The position numbers and the translations under genes are program-made. A model generated the notes under the pieces. It ran no database searches, had not been told where the DNA came from, and saw only the letters and a program-made list of their open reading frames with translations. DNA of 16,974 nucleotides from Bifidobacterium breve. GTDB taxonomy: Bacteria > Actinomycetota > Actinomycetes > Mycobacteriales > Mycobacteriaceae. How positions within the stretch are numbered: the first letter of the stretch is position 1; the number at the start of each line of letters is the position of its first letter. The stretch lies in contig CAMCWJ010000022.1 in assembly GCA_945882475.1 (NCBI GenBank), positions 1 to 16,974 of the forward strand, given 5' to 3'. Shown one piece after another: positions 6,990-16,073 of this stretch.

Positions 6990-7373
6990 ATGGCGCAACT
7001 GAACCGCCTGGGCGAGTTGGAGCGCGCCGTGATGGACCACCTGTGGGACACCGGCGAGGCGCAGACAGTGCGTCAGGTACACCAGGCCCTGTCCACCCGG
7101 CGAGAGTTGGCCTACACCACCGTGATGACGGTCCTGCAGCGCCTGGCCCGCAAAAACCTGGTCGTGCAGATCCGCGACGACCGCGCCCACCAGTACGCGC
7201 CGACCAACGGCCGCGACGAACTGGTGGCCGGGCTTCTCGTCGAAGCCCTGGATCAGGCGGCCGATTCCGGTGACCGGCGCGCCGCGCTCATGCACTTCGT
7301 CGGGCGGGTGGGCGTCGACGAGGCCGACGCCCTGCGCCGAGCGTTGGCCGACCTCGAATCCAGGCAACGCTAG
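6990..7373 (+). CDS. blaI: BlaI/MecI-family transcriptional repressor
   Basis: 127-residue winged-helix repressor. The N-terminal DNA-binding domain includes LGELERAVMDHLWDTGEAQTV, the recognition region ELAYTTVMTVLQRLARKNLV and the wing IRDDRAHQYAP, all characteristic of the family. The short C-terminal helical part (VAGLLVEALDQAAD onward) would form the dimer and carry the site cut by the partner protease. The ATG at 6990 is chosen because of the GGAGG ten bases upstream; the longer open frame overlaps the thioesterase. It is followed after 43 bp by the M56 protease gene. In M. tuberculosis BlaI represses the beta-lactamase gene blaC and other genes. No beta-lactamase gene is in this window. 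Confidence 0.92.
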   Translation: MAQLNRLGELERAVMDHLWDTGEAQTVRQVHQALSTRRELAYTTVMTVLQRLARKNLVVQIRDDRAHQYAPTNGRDELVAGLLVEALDQAADSGDRRAALMHFVGRVGVDEADALRRALADLESRQR

Positions 7374-7416
7374 GCCCCTTGGCGGTCAGCGAACCGGCTG
7401 GGAGAGACTGTCAGAC

Positions 7417-8331
7417 GTGTCCGCGTTGGCCTTCACTCTCCTGGCGCTCGCACTGACCGGTCCGGTACCGGCGGTGCTGGCCAGAGCAGCGTGGCCGATG
7501 CGTGCGCCGCGCGCGGCAATCGTGCTGTGGCAGGCGATTGCGATGGCCGCGGTCCTGTCGGCATTCAGCGCCGGGCTGGCGATCGCCTCGCCGCTGCTGC
7601 TACGCGGAGGTGCATGGCCCGGCGCAGGAGGTGCATCCCCGGCGGACTGGACGCTGTGGCTGGTATCGCTGGCGGTGTTCGGCGTGACCCTGGTGATCGG
7701 GGCCCGCCTGATCACCGCGGTACTGGCGGTCGCGATCGGTACCCGCCGCCGGCGCGCCCGCCACCGGATGGTGGTGGACCTGCTCGGCGAGTGCCGCCAC
7801 GGACTCGGCGATGTGCGGGTGCTGGCCGTCGATGAGCCACTTGCCTACTGTCTGCCCGGGATTCGCGGCATGGTCGTGCTCAGCGAGGGGGCGCTGGCGA
7901 CGCTCAGCCCGGCGGAGGTGAGCGCGATCCTGCGCCACGAACGGACTCACCTGCGAGCCCGCCACGATCTGGTGCTGGAGGCCTTCATCGCGGTGCACAC
8001 CGCCTTCCCGCGACTGGTCCGCAGCGGCAGCGCACTGCACGCCGTCCGACTGCTGGTCGAACTGCTGGCCGACGACGCCGCCGTGCGTGCTGCCGGACCG
8101 GGCCCACTGGCGCGCGCATTGGTGGCCTGCGCGGCCGGCCCCACCCCGGCCGGCGCCTTGGCCGCGGGTGGGGTGAGCACGGTGATCCGGGTGCAGCGGC
8201 TGTCCGGTCCGCCCAACAGCCGGCTGCTATCGCTGGCTAGCTACCTGGCCGCGGCGGCGGTGCTGGTGGTGCCCACTGTCGCGGTGGCGATCCCCTGGCT
8301 GGCCGGTTTCCGGCAACTGTTCTGGTCCTGA
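7417..8331 (+). CDS. blaR: M56-family membrane metalloprotease (BlaR-like, no penicillin-binding domain)
   Basis: 304-residue integral membrane protease expected to cut BlaI and so relieve repression. Hydrophobic helices are at ALAFTLLALALTGPVPAVLA (N terminus), the RAAIVLWQAIAMAAVLSAFSAG region, LWLVSLAVFGVTLVIGARL, and a C-terminal YLAAAAVLVVPTVAVAIPWL. The zinc site HERTH (H174, E175, H178) is present, and the likely third ligand is E215 in ELLADD. The protein ends after the last helix, with no extracellular penicillin-binding sensor domain, as in M. tuberculosis Rv1845c (about 316 residues) and unlike staphylococcal BlaR1. How it senses its signal is therefore unclear. The GTG at 7417 is supported by GGGAGAG ten bases upstream. 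It is in the same run as blaI. Confidence 0.9.
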   Translation: MSALAFTLLALALTGPVPAVLARAAWPMRAPRAAIVLWQAIAMAAVLSAFSAGLAIASPLLLRGGAWPGAGGASPADWTLWLVSLAVFGVTLVIGARLITAVLAVAIGTRRRRARHRMVVDLLGECRHGLGDVRVLAVDEPLAYCLPGIRGMVVLSEGALATLSPAEVSAILRHERTHLRARHDLVLEAFIAVHTAFPRLVRSGSALHAVRLLVELLADDAAVRAAGPGPLARALVACAAGPTPAGALAAGGVSTVIRVQRLSGPPNSRLLSLASYLAAAAVLVVPTVAVAIPWLAGFRQLFWS

Positions 8332-8359
8332 GCTCTCCCACCCCACCGAAAGACGGTCG

Positions 8360-9811
8360 ATGACATCTCCGCACGCGCCCACAGCCCAGATCGGCGTCAC
8401 CGGCCTGGCCGTGATGGGCTCCAACATCGCACGCAACTTCGCCCGGCACGGCTACACCGTGGCGCTGCACAATCGGTCGGTCGCCAGGACCGACGCGCTG
8501 CTGGCCGAGCACGGCGGGGACGGCAGCTTCGTACGTTCGGAGAGCATCGCGGAATTCCTTGCCGCACTGCAGAAACCGCGTCGGGTGCTGATCATGGTGA
8601 AGGCCGGTGAGGCCACCGATGCGGTGATCAACGAACTTGCCGACGCCATGGAACCCGGCGACATCATCATCGACGGCGGCAACGCCCTCTACACCGACAC
8701 CATCCGTCGCGAGAAGGCGATGGCCGACCGCGGGTTGCACTTCGTCGGCGCGGGCATCTCCGGCGGCGAGGAGGGTGCGCTCAACGGCCCTTCGATCATG
8801 CCGGGTGGGCCGAAGCAGTCCTACGCCTCGCTCGGGCCGCTGCTTGAGGAGATCTCCGCCCACGTCGATGGCGTGCCATGCTGCGCCCACATCGGACCCG
8901 ACGGCGCCGGGCACTTCGTGAAGATGGTGCACAACGGTATCGAGTACTCCGACATGCAACTCATCGGCGAGGCCTACCAGTTGCTGCGCGACGGCCTGGG
9001 CCTGAGCGCGCCTGCGATCGCCGAAGTGTTCACCGAGTGGAACTCCGGCGATCTCGACAGCTTCCTGGTGGAGATCACCGCGGACGTGCTCGGCCAGATC
9101 GATGCCAAGACCGGGAAACCCTTGGTGGACGTCATCGTCGACGAGGCCGAACAAAAGGGCACCGGTCGCTGGACGGTCAAGTCCGCCCTCGACCTCGGCG
9201 TGCCGGTGACCGGTATCGCCGAGGCGGTCTTCGCCCGCGCGCTGTCCGGATCGGTGCCGCAACGCCGCGCAGTCGAGGGTATGGCGTCCGGCGCGCTCGG
9301 CCAACGCCCAACGGATGCAACGCAATTCATCGCCGACGTGCAGCAGGCTCTCTACGCTTCCAAGATCGTCGCCTACGCGCAGGGCTTCAATCAGATCCAA
9401 GCCGGCTCCGACGAGTACGGCTGGGACATCACCCCCGGCGATCTGGCCACCATCTGGCGCGGCGGCTGCATCATCCGGGCGAAGTTCCTCAACCGCATCA
9501 AGGAGGCCTTCGACGCCGACCCGCACCTGCCCACACTGATCGCCGCGCCATACTTTCGCAGCGCGATCTCCGCGGCCATCGACAGCTGGCGCCGGGTCGT
9601 GGTGACGGCCACCGAACTCGGCATCCCGATCCCGGGTTTCGCCTCGGCGCTGTCCTACTACGACGCGCTGCGCACCGAACGGTTGCCGGCCGCACTGATC
9701 CAGGGCCAGCGGGACTTCTTCGGGGCGCACACCTACGGCCGCACCGACGCCGACCCGGCGGCCCGGTTCCACACCCTGTGGAGCGGGGATCGCAGCGAAG
9801 TGCAGGCCTGA
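8360..9811 (+). CDS. gnd1: 6-phosphogluconate dehydrogenase, decarboxylating
   Basis: 483-residue cytosolic enzyme converting 6-phosphogluconate to ribulose 5-phosphate, CO2 and NADPH in the pentose phosphate pathway. The N-terminal dinucleotide-binding motif is GLAVMGSN (15-22). Then come DGGN, the signature GISGGEEGALNGPSIMPGG (about 133-151), and the catalytic K188 in KMVHNGIEY. The substrate-binding helix QKGTGRWT follows. Length and motifs are those of the long dimeric NADP-type enzyme, whose C-terminal tail reaches into the partner subunit. ATG 8360 is 28 bp after blaR, with only a weak GAAAG upstream. guaB1 begins 4 bp after the stop, so the genes are very likely cotranscribed. Confidence 0.96.
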   Translation: MTSPHAPTAQIGVTGLAVMGSNIARNFARHGYTVALHNRSVARTDALLAEHGGDGSFVRSESIAEFLAALQKPRRVLIMVKAGEATDAVINELADAMEPGDIIIDGGNALYTDTIRREKAMADRGLHFVGAGISGGEEGALNGPSIMPGGPKQSYASLGPLLEEISAHVDGVPCCAHIGPDGAGHFVKMVHNGIEYSDMQLIGEAYQLLRDGLGLSAPAIAEVFTEWNSGDLDSFLVEITADVLGQIDAKTGKPLVDVIVDEAEQKGTGRWTVKSALDLGVPVTGIAEAVFARALSGSVPQRRAVEGMASGALGQRPTDATQFIADVQQALYASKIVAYAQGFNQIQAGSDEYGWDITPGDLATIWRGGCIIRAKFLNRIKEAFDADPHLPTLIAAPYFRSAISAAIDSWRRVVVTATELGIPIPGFASALSYYDALRTERLPAALIQGQRDFFGAHTYGRTDADPAARFHTLWSGDRSEVQA

Positions 9812-9815
9812 GCGC

Positions 9816-11252
9816 GTGCGGTTCCTCGACGGCCACCGACCGCCGTACGACCTGACCTACGACGACGTCTTCGTCGTTCCCGGCCGCTCCGATGTGGCCT
9901 CCCGCTTCGTCGTCGACCTGTCCACCTCCGACGGAACCGGAACCACCATCCCGGTGGTGGTGGCCAACATGACCGCGGTGGCCGGCAAGCGGATGGCCGA
10001 GACCGTCGCCCGCCGCGGCGGCCTGGTGGTGCTGCCCCAGGATCTGCCGATCGAGGCGGTCACCACCACGGTGGAGTTCGTCAAGACCCGCGACGCGGTG
10101 GCCGACACCCCGGTGACACTGGCCCCCGACGATTCGGTGTCCGACGCCGTCGCGCTGATCCACAAGCGGGCCCACGGTGCCGCGGTGGTGGTGGCCGGCG
10201 GCCGGCCGGTCGGCCTGGTGACCGAGGCGTCCACCGCGGGCGTGGACCGGTTCGCCCGGGTGCGCGACATCGCGATCACCGACTTCGTCACCGCGCCGCA
10301 GCACACCGACCCGCGGCAGGTGTTCGCGCTGCTCGAGCATGCCGCGATCGACGTCGCGGTGCTGACCGCCCCCGACGGTTCGCTGGCCGGTGTGCTGACC
10401 CGGATCGGGGCGGTGCGGGCCGGCATCTACTCCCCCGCGGCCGACGCCGGCGGCCGGTTGCGGATCGCCGCCGCGGTCGGCATCAACGGGGACGTGGCCG
10501 CCAAAGCCGCCGCACTGGCTGCCACCGGGATCGACCTGCTGGTGGTGGACACCGCCCACGGCCACCAACTCAAGATGCTCGACGCGGTGAAGGCGGTGGC
10601 CGCGTTGGACCTGGGGATCCCGTTGGCGGCCGGCAACGTGGTGTCCGCCGAAGGCACCCGCGACCTGATCGAGGCCGGGGCCTCGATCGTGAAGGTGGGC
10701 GTGGGGCCCGGTGCGATGTGCACCACCCGGATGATGACCGGCGTCGGCCGCCCGCAATTCTCCGCGGTGCTCGAATGTGCCGCAGCGGCAAGACAATCCG
10801 GTGGGCACGTCTGGGCCGACGGCGGCGTGCGCCACCCCCGGGACGTCTCGTTGGCGTTGGCCGCCGGGGCGGCCAACGTGATGATCGGGTCCTGGTTCGC
10901 CGGTACCTACGAATCCCCGGGCGACCTGATGGTCGACCGCGGCGGCCGGCCCTACAAGGAGAGCTTCGGGATGGCGTCCAAGCGGGCGGTTGCCGCCCGC
11001 ACGCTGGCCGACAGCGGCTTCGAGCGGGCCCGCAAGGCACTCTTCGAGGAAGGCATCTCCACCTCGCGGATGGCAGTGGATCCCGATCGCGGCGGGGTGG
11101 AGGACCTACTCGACCACATCACCTCGGGTGTGCGCAGCACCTGTACCTACGTCGGTGCCGCCAACCTCGACGAACTGCACGAACGGGCGGTGCTCGGGGT
11201 GCAGTCGGCGGCCGGCTTCGCCGAGGGACACCCGCTACCGACAGGCTGGTGA
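9816..11252 (+). CDS. guaB1: GuaB1, IMPDH/GMP reductase-family enzyme with CBS domains
   Basis: 478-residue IMPDH-superfamily TIM barrel. The start FLDGHRPPYDLTYDDVFVVP is the family N terminus. Two CBS repeats are inserted at about residues 97-210 (from LAPDDSVSDAVALI to the AGVLTRIGAVRAG stretch). The catalytic loop GPGAMCTTRMMTG has its Cys at residue 302, and the VWADGGVRHPRDV strand follows. In mycobacteria guaB2 is the essential IMP dehydrogenase. GuaB1 has been reported to be a GMP reductase with a regulatory CBS module, turning GMP back to IMP with NADPH. That assignment is preferred here on family membership rather than proven by residues. GTG 9816 lies 4 bp after gnd1, whose product makes NADPH. 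Confidence 0.92.
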   Translation: MRFLDGHRPPYDLTYDDVFVVPGRSDVASRFVVDLSTSDGTGTTIPVVVANMTAVAGKRMAETVARRGGLVVLPQDLPIEAVTTTVEFVKTRDAVADTPVTLAPDDSVSDAVALIHKRAHGAAVVVAGGRPVGLVTEASTAGVDRFARVRDIAITDFVTAPQHTDPRQVFALLEHAAIDVAVLTAPDGSLAGVLTRIGAVRAGIYSPAADAGGRLRIAAAVGINGDVAAKAAALAATGIDLLVVDTAHGHQLKMLDAVKAVAALDLGIPLAAGNVVSAEGTRDLIEAGASIVKVGVGPGAMCTTRMMTGVGRPQFSAVLECAAAARQSGGHVWADGGVRHPRDVSLALAAGAANVMIGSWFAGTYESPGDLMVDRGGRPYKESFGMASKRAVAARTLADSGFERARKALFEEGISTSRMAVDPDRGGVEDLLDHITSGVRSTCTYVGAANLDELHERAVLGVQSAAGFAEGHPLPTGW

Positions 11253-11264
11253 CCCGGCGGCGGC

Positions 11265-11299
11265 TACCATAGGCGTTGTCAGTACCCGATCCGAAAGGC
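11265..11299 (+). promoter_or_regulatory. Candidate promoter and ribosome binding site before the leader ORF
   Basis: TACCAT at 11265-11270, just after the guaB1 stop, fits the TANNNT -10 box and would place a transcript start near 11278. GAAAGG at 11293-11298 is a plausible Shine-Dalgarno for the GTG at 11305. No -35 match is seen. Together they suggest an independent transcript for the CBS-protein genes. Confidence 0.4.
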
Positions 11300-11304
11300 A
11301 ACCT

Positions 11305-11441
11305 GTGCCGCAGGCCCCAATCGTGGCCAGCTGCGACCCGTCATCGTGGGCCCCGCCGGGGGCCCCGGGGGCCGCCGACACTGAGGCCGAACCCTCTTCT
11401 AGTCAGCCGGGCGGTCGGCCCGGCCACATGACGCGGTCACG

Positions 11442-11445
<4 letters not shown>
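11305..11445 (+). CDS. Small proline-rich ORF (46 aa), possible leader peptide
   Basis: Short ORF from GTG 11305 to TGA 11443-11445. It is preceded by GAAAGG and overlaps the next start as GTGA (11442-11445). The product has 9 prolines in 46 residues, including a WAPPGAPG segment (15-22), one Cys (C10), and no membrane helix or known domain. The overlap and the lack of any Shine-Dalgarno before the downstream GTG suggest translational coupling. It may be a regulatory leader peptide. The same frame is open back into guaB1, so coding status is not proven. I do not recognise a family. Confidence 0.4.
11348..11365 (+). other. GC-only stem-loop with competing pairing, inside the leader ORF
   Basis: GGGCCCC (11348-11354), loop GCCG, and GGGGCCC (11359-11365) form a perfect 7-bp all-GC hairpin. 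The right arm can instead pair with the GGGG/GGCC bases at 11367-11371, so at least two exclusive structures are possible. There is no T-run afterwards, so it is not a standard intrinsic terminator. It overlaps the Pro-Pro-Gly codons of the small ORF. Confidence 0.6.
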
Positions 11446-12775
<1,330 letters not shown>

Positions 12776-12776
<1 letters not shown>

Positions 12777-13828
12777 TGGGCGGCGACATCTTCGGTGTGC
12801 TGCTCACCATCGTGCTGCTGGCGGCCAATGCGTTCTTCGTCGGCTCGGAGTTCGCGCTGATCTCGGCGCGGCGGGACCGGCTCGAGGCCCTGGCCGAGCA
12901 GGGCAACAAGCGCGCGGTCGCCGTGATGCGCGCCGGGGAGCAGTTGTCGCTGATGCTGGCCGGCGCGCAACTCGGCATCACCATTTGTTCGATCCTGCTC
13001 GGCCGGGTCGGCGAACCGGCGGTAGCTCATCTGCTGGAGAAGCCGTTCGGATACCTCGGCGTACCCGATGCGGTGCTGCACACGGTGTCGTTCCTGCTGG
13101 CGTTGGCGATCGTGGTCGCCCTGCACGTGTTGCTCGGTGAGATGGTGCCCAAGAACATCGCCATCGCCGGGCCCGAGTCGACCGCCATGCTGGTGGTGCC
13201 GTTCTATGTGGCCTACGTGCGGGCTGTCCGGCCGCTGATCGCGGTATACAACTGGATGGCCAATGCCGTGCTGCGCGCATTCGGCGTTGCGGTCAAGGAC
13301 GAACTCGATGTCACCATCTCGACGGTGGAACTTGCCGAGATGATCGCGGAGTCACGATCCGAGGGCCTGCTCGATTCCGAGGAGCACATCCGGCTGTCCC
13401 GGGCGCTGCAGATCCGCAACCGGGTGGTCGGCGAGATGACGGTTCCCCTTGCCGAGATTCGCTCGGTGCCGATCGCTGCACCCGGCACCGGGCCCACTGT
13501 GGCGGCAGTCGAGCAGGCGCTGGCGTCGACGGGATACTCGCGCTTTCCGGTGGTCGACGCGACAGGTGAATTCACCGGGTTCCTGCACATCAAAGACATC
13601 CTTGACCTCATCGACCACCCGGGTGCCGCTGTCAGTGCCTCGGTGGTGCGTCCCCTGCCGCGGCTACCGGCCTCGATGCCACTGCCCGACGCCCTCTCCC
13701 AGCTCCGCAGGAATAACAGTCACCTCGCGTTGCTGACCGACGACGACGGCACAGTCTGCGGGATGGTGACGTTGGAGGACCTCTTCGAAGACGTGGTGGG
13801 AACGGTCTACGACGGCACGCACCGATAG
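12776..13828 (+). CDS. CNNM/DUF21-CBS membrane protein, short form (Rv1841c-like)
   Basis: 350-residue paralogue of the preceding protein. It has the DUF21 domain (VLLTIVLLAANAFFVGSEF, MLAGAQLGITICSILLG, FLLALAIVVALHVLLGEMVPKN) and two CBS repeats, ending CGMVTLEDLFEDVVG. It stops directly after the second CBS repeat, so the C-terminal CorC_HlyC domain is absent. The usual M(T/V)PR linker motif is altered to MTVPLAEI. ATG 12776 shares its A with the TGA of the upstream gene (TGATG), and there is no separate Shine-Dalgarno, so the pair is coupled. This suggests the two proteins are made in fixed ratio and may form a heteromeric transporter, which is inference. Confidence 0.9.
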
Positions 13829-13854
13829 GATCAGGGAACTTTCCTTGAGGGAGG
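13826..13854 (+). promoter_or_regulatory. Candidate glcB promoter overlapping the previous stop, plus ribosome binding site
   Basis: TAGGAT at 13826-13831 fits a -10 box, and its TAG is the stop codon of the CBS-protein gene. A start near 13839 would leave a leader of about 21 nt that holds the strong Shine-Dalgarno GGGAGGA (13849-13855), five to six bases before the ATG at 13860. No -35 element or RamB-type site is recognised. Confidence 0.4.
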
Positions 13855-13859
13855 AACTC

Positions 13860-16073
13860 ATGACTGACCGGGTCACGACCGATCGGATCGTCGTCGGGAA
13901 TCTGCGGATTGCCAGTGGGCTGTACGACTTCATCACCGACGAGGCCCTGCCCGGCACCGGGATTGAGCCGGAGAGCTTCTGGGCGGGGGTGGACAAGGTC
14001 GTCGCCGACCTGACCCCCCGCAACCGGGAACTGTTGGCCCGCCGCGACGATCTGCAGGCCCAGATCGACCGGTGGCACCGGCAGCGGGTCGTGGGTGGCT
14101 TCGACGCCGGTGAGTACCGGCAGTTCCTCACCGATATCGGCTATCTTCTGCCCGAGCCCGCTGATTTCACCATCGGAACCGCCGGGGTGGATGCGGAGAT
14201 CACCTCGACCGCCGGGCCGCAACTGGTGGTGCCCATCCTCAATGCACGTTTCGCGCTCAACGCCGCGAACGCCCGCTGGGGGTCGTTGTACGACGCCCTC
14301 TACGGCACCGACGTCATCAGCGAGGCCGGTGGGGCCGAAAGAGGCAACGGCTACAACCGGATTCGCGGCGAGAAGGTGATCGGCTACGTGCGCCGGTTCC
14401 TCGACGACGTGGTTCCACTGGCGGCCGGAAGCTACCGCGAGGCCACCGGATTCCGGGTGCAGGACGGCCGACTGCTGGTGACGCTGGGGGCGGGCCCCGG
14501 CGTCGAACTAGCCGACCCGGGGCAGTTCGTCGGGTATTCCGGCGATCCGGCCGCCCCGTCGGCGGTGCTGCTGGTTCAGCACGGGCTGCATCTGGAGATC
14601 CTGATCGACCCGGACTCCCCGATCGGCTCGACCGATGCGGCCGGAATCGCCGACGTGGTGCTGGAGTCCGCGATCACCACGATCATGGACTTCGAGGACT
14701 CGGTGGCCGCGGTGGACGCCGAGGACAAGGTGCTCGGCTATCGCAACTGGCTGGGCCTGAACCGTGGCGATCTGGCCGAAGAGGTCCGCAAGGGCGACAG
14801 CACCATCACCCGGGTGCTGCACGGCGACCGGGTCTTCACCGCACCGGACGGATCGGATCTGATCCTGCCCGGGCGCAGCCTGCTCTTCGTCCGCAATGTC
14901 GGGCACCTGATGACCAACGACGCGATCATCGATGCCGACGGCAACGAGGTTCCCGAGGGCATCCAGGACGCACTGTTCACCAGCCTGATCGCCATGCACG
15001 GCCTGAGCACCGGCGACGGCAACGGCCCGCTGCGCAACAGCCGGACCGGGTCGATCTACATCGTCAAGCCGAAGATGCACGGCCCCGAGGAGGTGGCGTT
15101 CACCGGCGAGTTGTTCAGCCGGGTCGAGGATGTCCTGGGCTTGCCGCGCAACACGATCAAGGTCGGCATCATGGACGAGGAGCGTCGCACCTCGGTCAAC
15201 CTCAAAGCCTGCGTGAAGGCGGTTGCCGATCGCGTGGCGTTCATCAACACCGGGTTCCTCGACCGCACCGGCGACGAGATCCACACCTCGATGGAAGCCG
15301 GCCCGATGATCCGCAAGGGTGCGATGAAGTCGCAGCCCTGGATCCTCGCCTACGAGGATCGCAACGTCGACGTCGGCCTGGCCACCGGCTTTGCCGGACG
15401 GGCCCAGATCGGCAAGGGCATGTGGGCGATGACCGATCTGATGGCCGACATGGTGGCGCAGAAGATCGCCCAGCCCCGGGCCGGCGCCAGCACCGCCTGG
15501 GTGCCCTCGCCCACCGCCGCCACGCTGCACGCCATGCACTACCACTACGTCGACGTCAACGCGGTGCAGCGGGACCTGGCCGGCCGCGGCACCGGCATCG
15601 AGGCGCTGCTGGCCATCCCGCTGGCGCACGGCGGAATGGATTGGACCACCGCGGAGATCCACGAGGAGGTCGACAACAACTGCCAATCGATCCTGGGCTA
15701 TGTGGTGCGCTGGATCGACGCCGGTGTCGGCTGCTCGAAGGTGCCCGACATCCACGATGTCGCATTGATGGAGGACCGGGCCACCCTGCGCATCTCCAGC
15801 CAACTGCTGGCGAACTGGCTGCACCACGGTGTCATCACCGACGCCGATGTGACCTCCAGCCTGCGGCGGATGGCAGCGGTGGTCGACCAACAGAACGCCG
15901 GCGACCCCCAGTACCGCCCGATGGCACCGGACCCCGACGCCAGCATCGCCTTCCAGGCCGCCCAGGAACTGATCCTGGCTGGCGCCGCACAGCCCAGCGG
16001 CTACACCGAACCGATCCTGCACCGGCGCCGCCGCGAGTTCAAGGCGAGCCTCGGCGGGCAACGGGTCAGCTAG
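13860..16073 (+). CDS. glcB: Malate synthase G
   Basis: 737-residue glyoxylate-shunt enzyme that condenses glyoxylate with acetyl-CoA to malate, needed for growth on fatty acids and C2 carbon. Length is close to the 741 residues of M. tuberculosis GlcB. By motif alignment with a +6 offset, the catalytic set is intact: R345 (LLFVRNVG), the Mg2+ ligands E440 (MDEERRT) and D468 (FLDRTGDE), and the general base D639 (MEDRAT). These match R339, E434, D462 and D633. The oxidation-prone Cys also matches, C625 in GCSKVP. The N terminus has a short insertion (TTDRIV) relative to the M. tuberculosis protein as I recall it. ATG 13860 is chosen over an upstream in-frame ATG because of its strong Shine-Dalgarno. 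The next gene begins at the base after its stop. Confidence 0.97.
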   Translation: MTDRVTTDRIVVGNLRIASGLYDFITDEALPGTGIEPESFWAGVDKVVADLTPRNRELLARRDDLQAQIDRWHRQRVVGGFDAGEYRQFLTDIGYLLPEPADFTIGTAGVDAEITSTAGPQLVVPILNARFALNAANARWGSLYDALYGTDVISEAGGAERGNGYNRIRGEKVIGYVRRFLDDVVPLAAGSYREATGFRVQDGRLLVTLGAGPGVELADPGQFVGYSGDPAAPSAVLLVQHGLHLEILIDPDSPIGSTDAAGIADVVLESAITTIMDFEDSVAAVDAEDKVLGYRNWLGLNRGDLAEEVRKGDSTITRVLHGDRVFTAPDGSDLILPGRSLLFVRNVGHLMTNDAIIDADGNEVPEGIQDALFTSLIAMHGLSTGDGNGPLRNSRTGSIYIVKPKMHGPEEVAFTGELFSRVEDVLGLPRNTIKVGIMDEERRTSVNLKACVKAVADRVAFINTGFLDRTGDEIHTSMEAGPMIRKGAMKSQPWILAYEDRNVDVGLATGFAGRAQIGKGMWAMTDLMADMVAQKIAQPRAGASTAWVPSPTAATLHAMHYHYVDVNAVQRDLAGRGTGIEALLAIPLAHGGMDWTTAEIHEEVDNNCQSILGYVVRWIDAGVGCSKVPDIHDVALMEDRATLRISSQLLANWLHHGVITDADVTSSLRRMAAVVDQQNAGDPQYRPMAPDPDASIAFQAAQELILAGAAQPSGYTEPILHRRRREFKASLGGQRVS

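Noticed and set aside
8237..9772. 511-residue open frame opposite gnd1
   Set aside because: Antisense shadow of an unambiguous gene with all catalytic motifs.
11348..11371. Intrinsic terminator after guaB1
   Set aside because: The stem is strong but no T-run follows and it lies inside the leader ORF just before a coupled gene.
11253..11441. M-box or ykoY-type riboswitch upstream of the CBS proteins
   Set aside because: I could not identify the conserved core of any known riboswitch class by eye; a covariance-model search would be needed to settle it.
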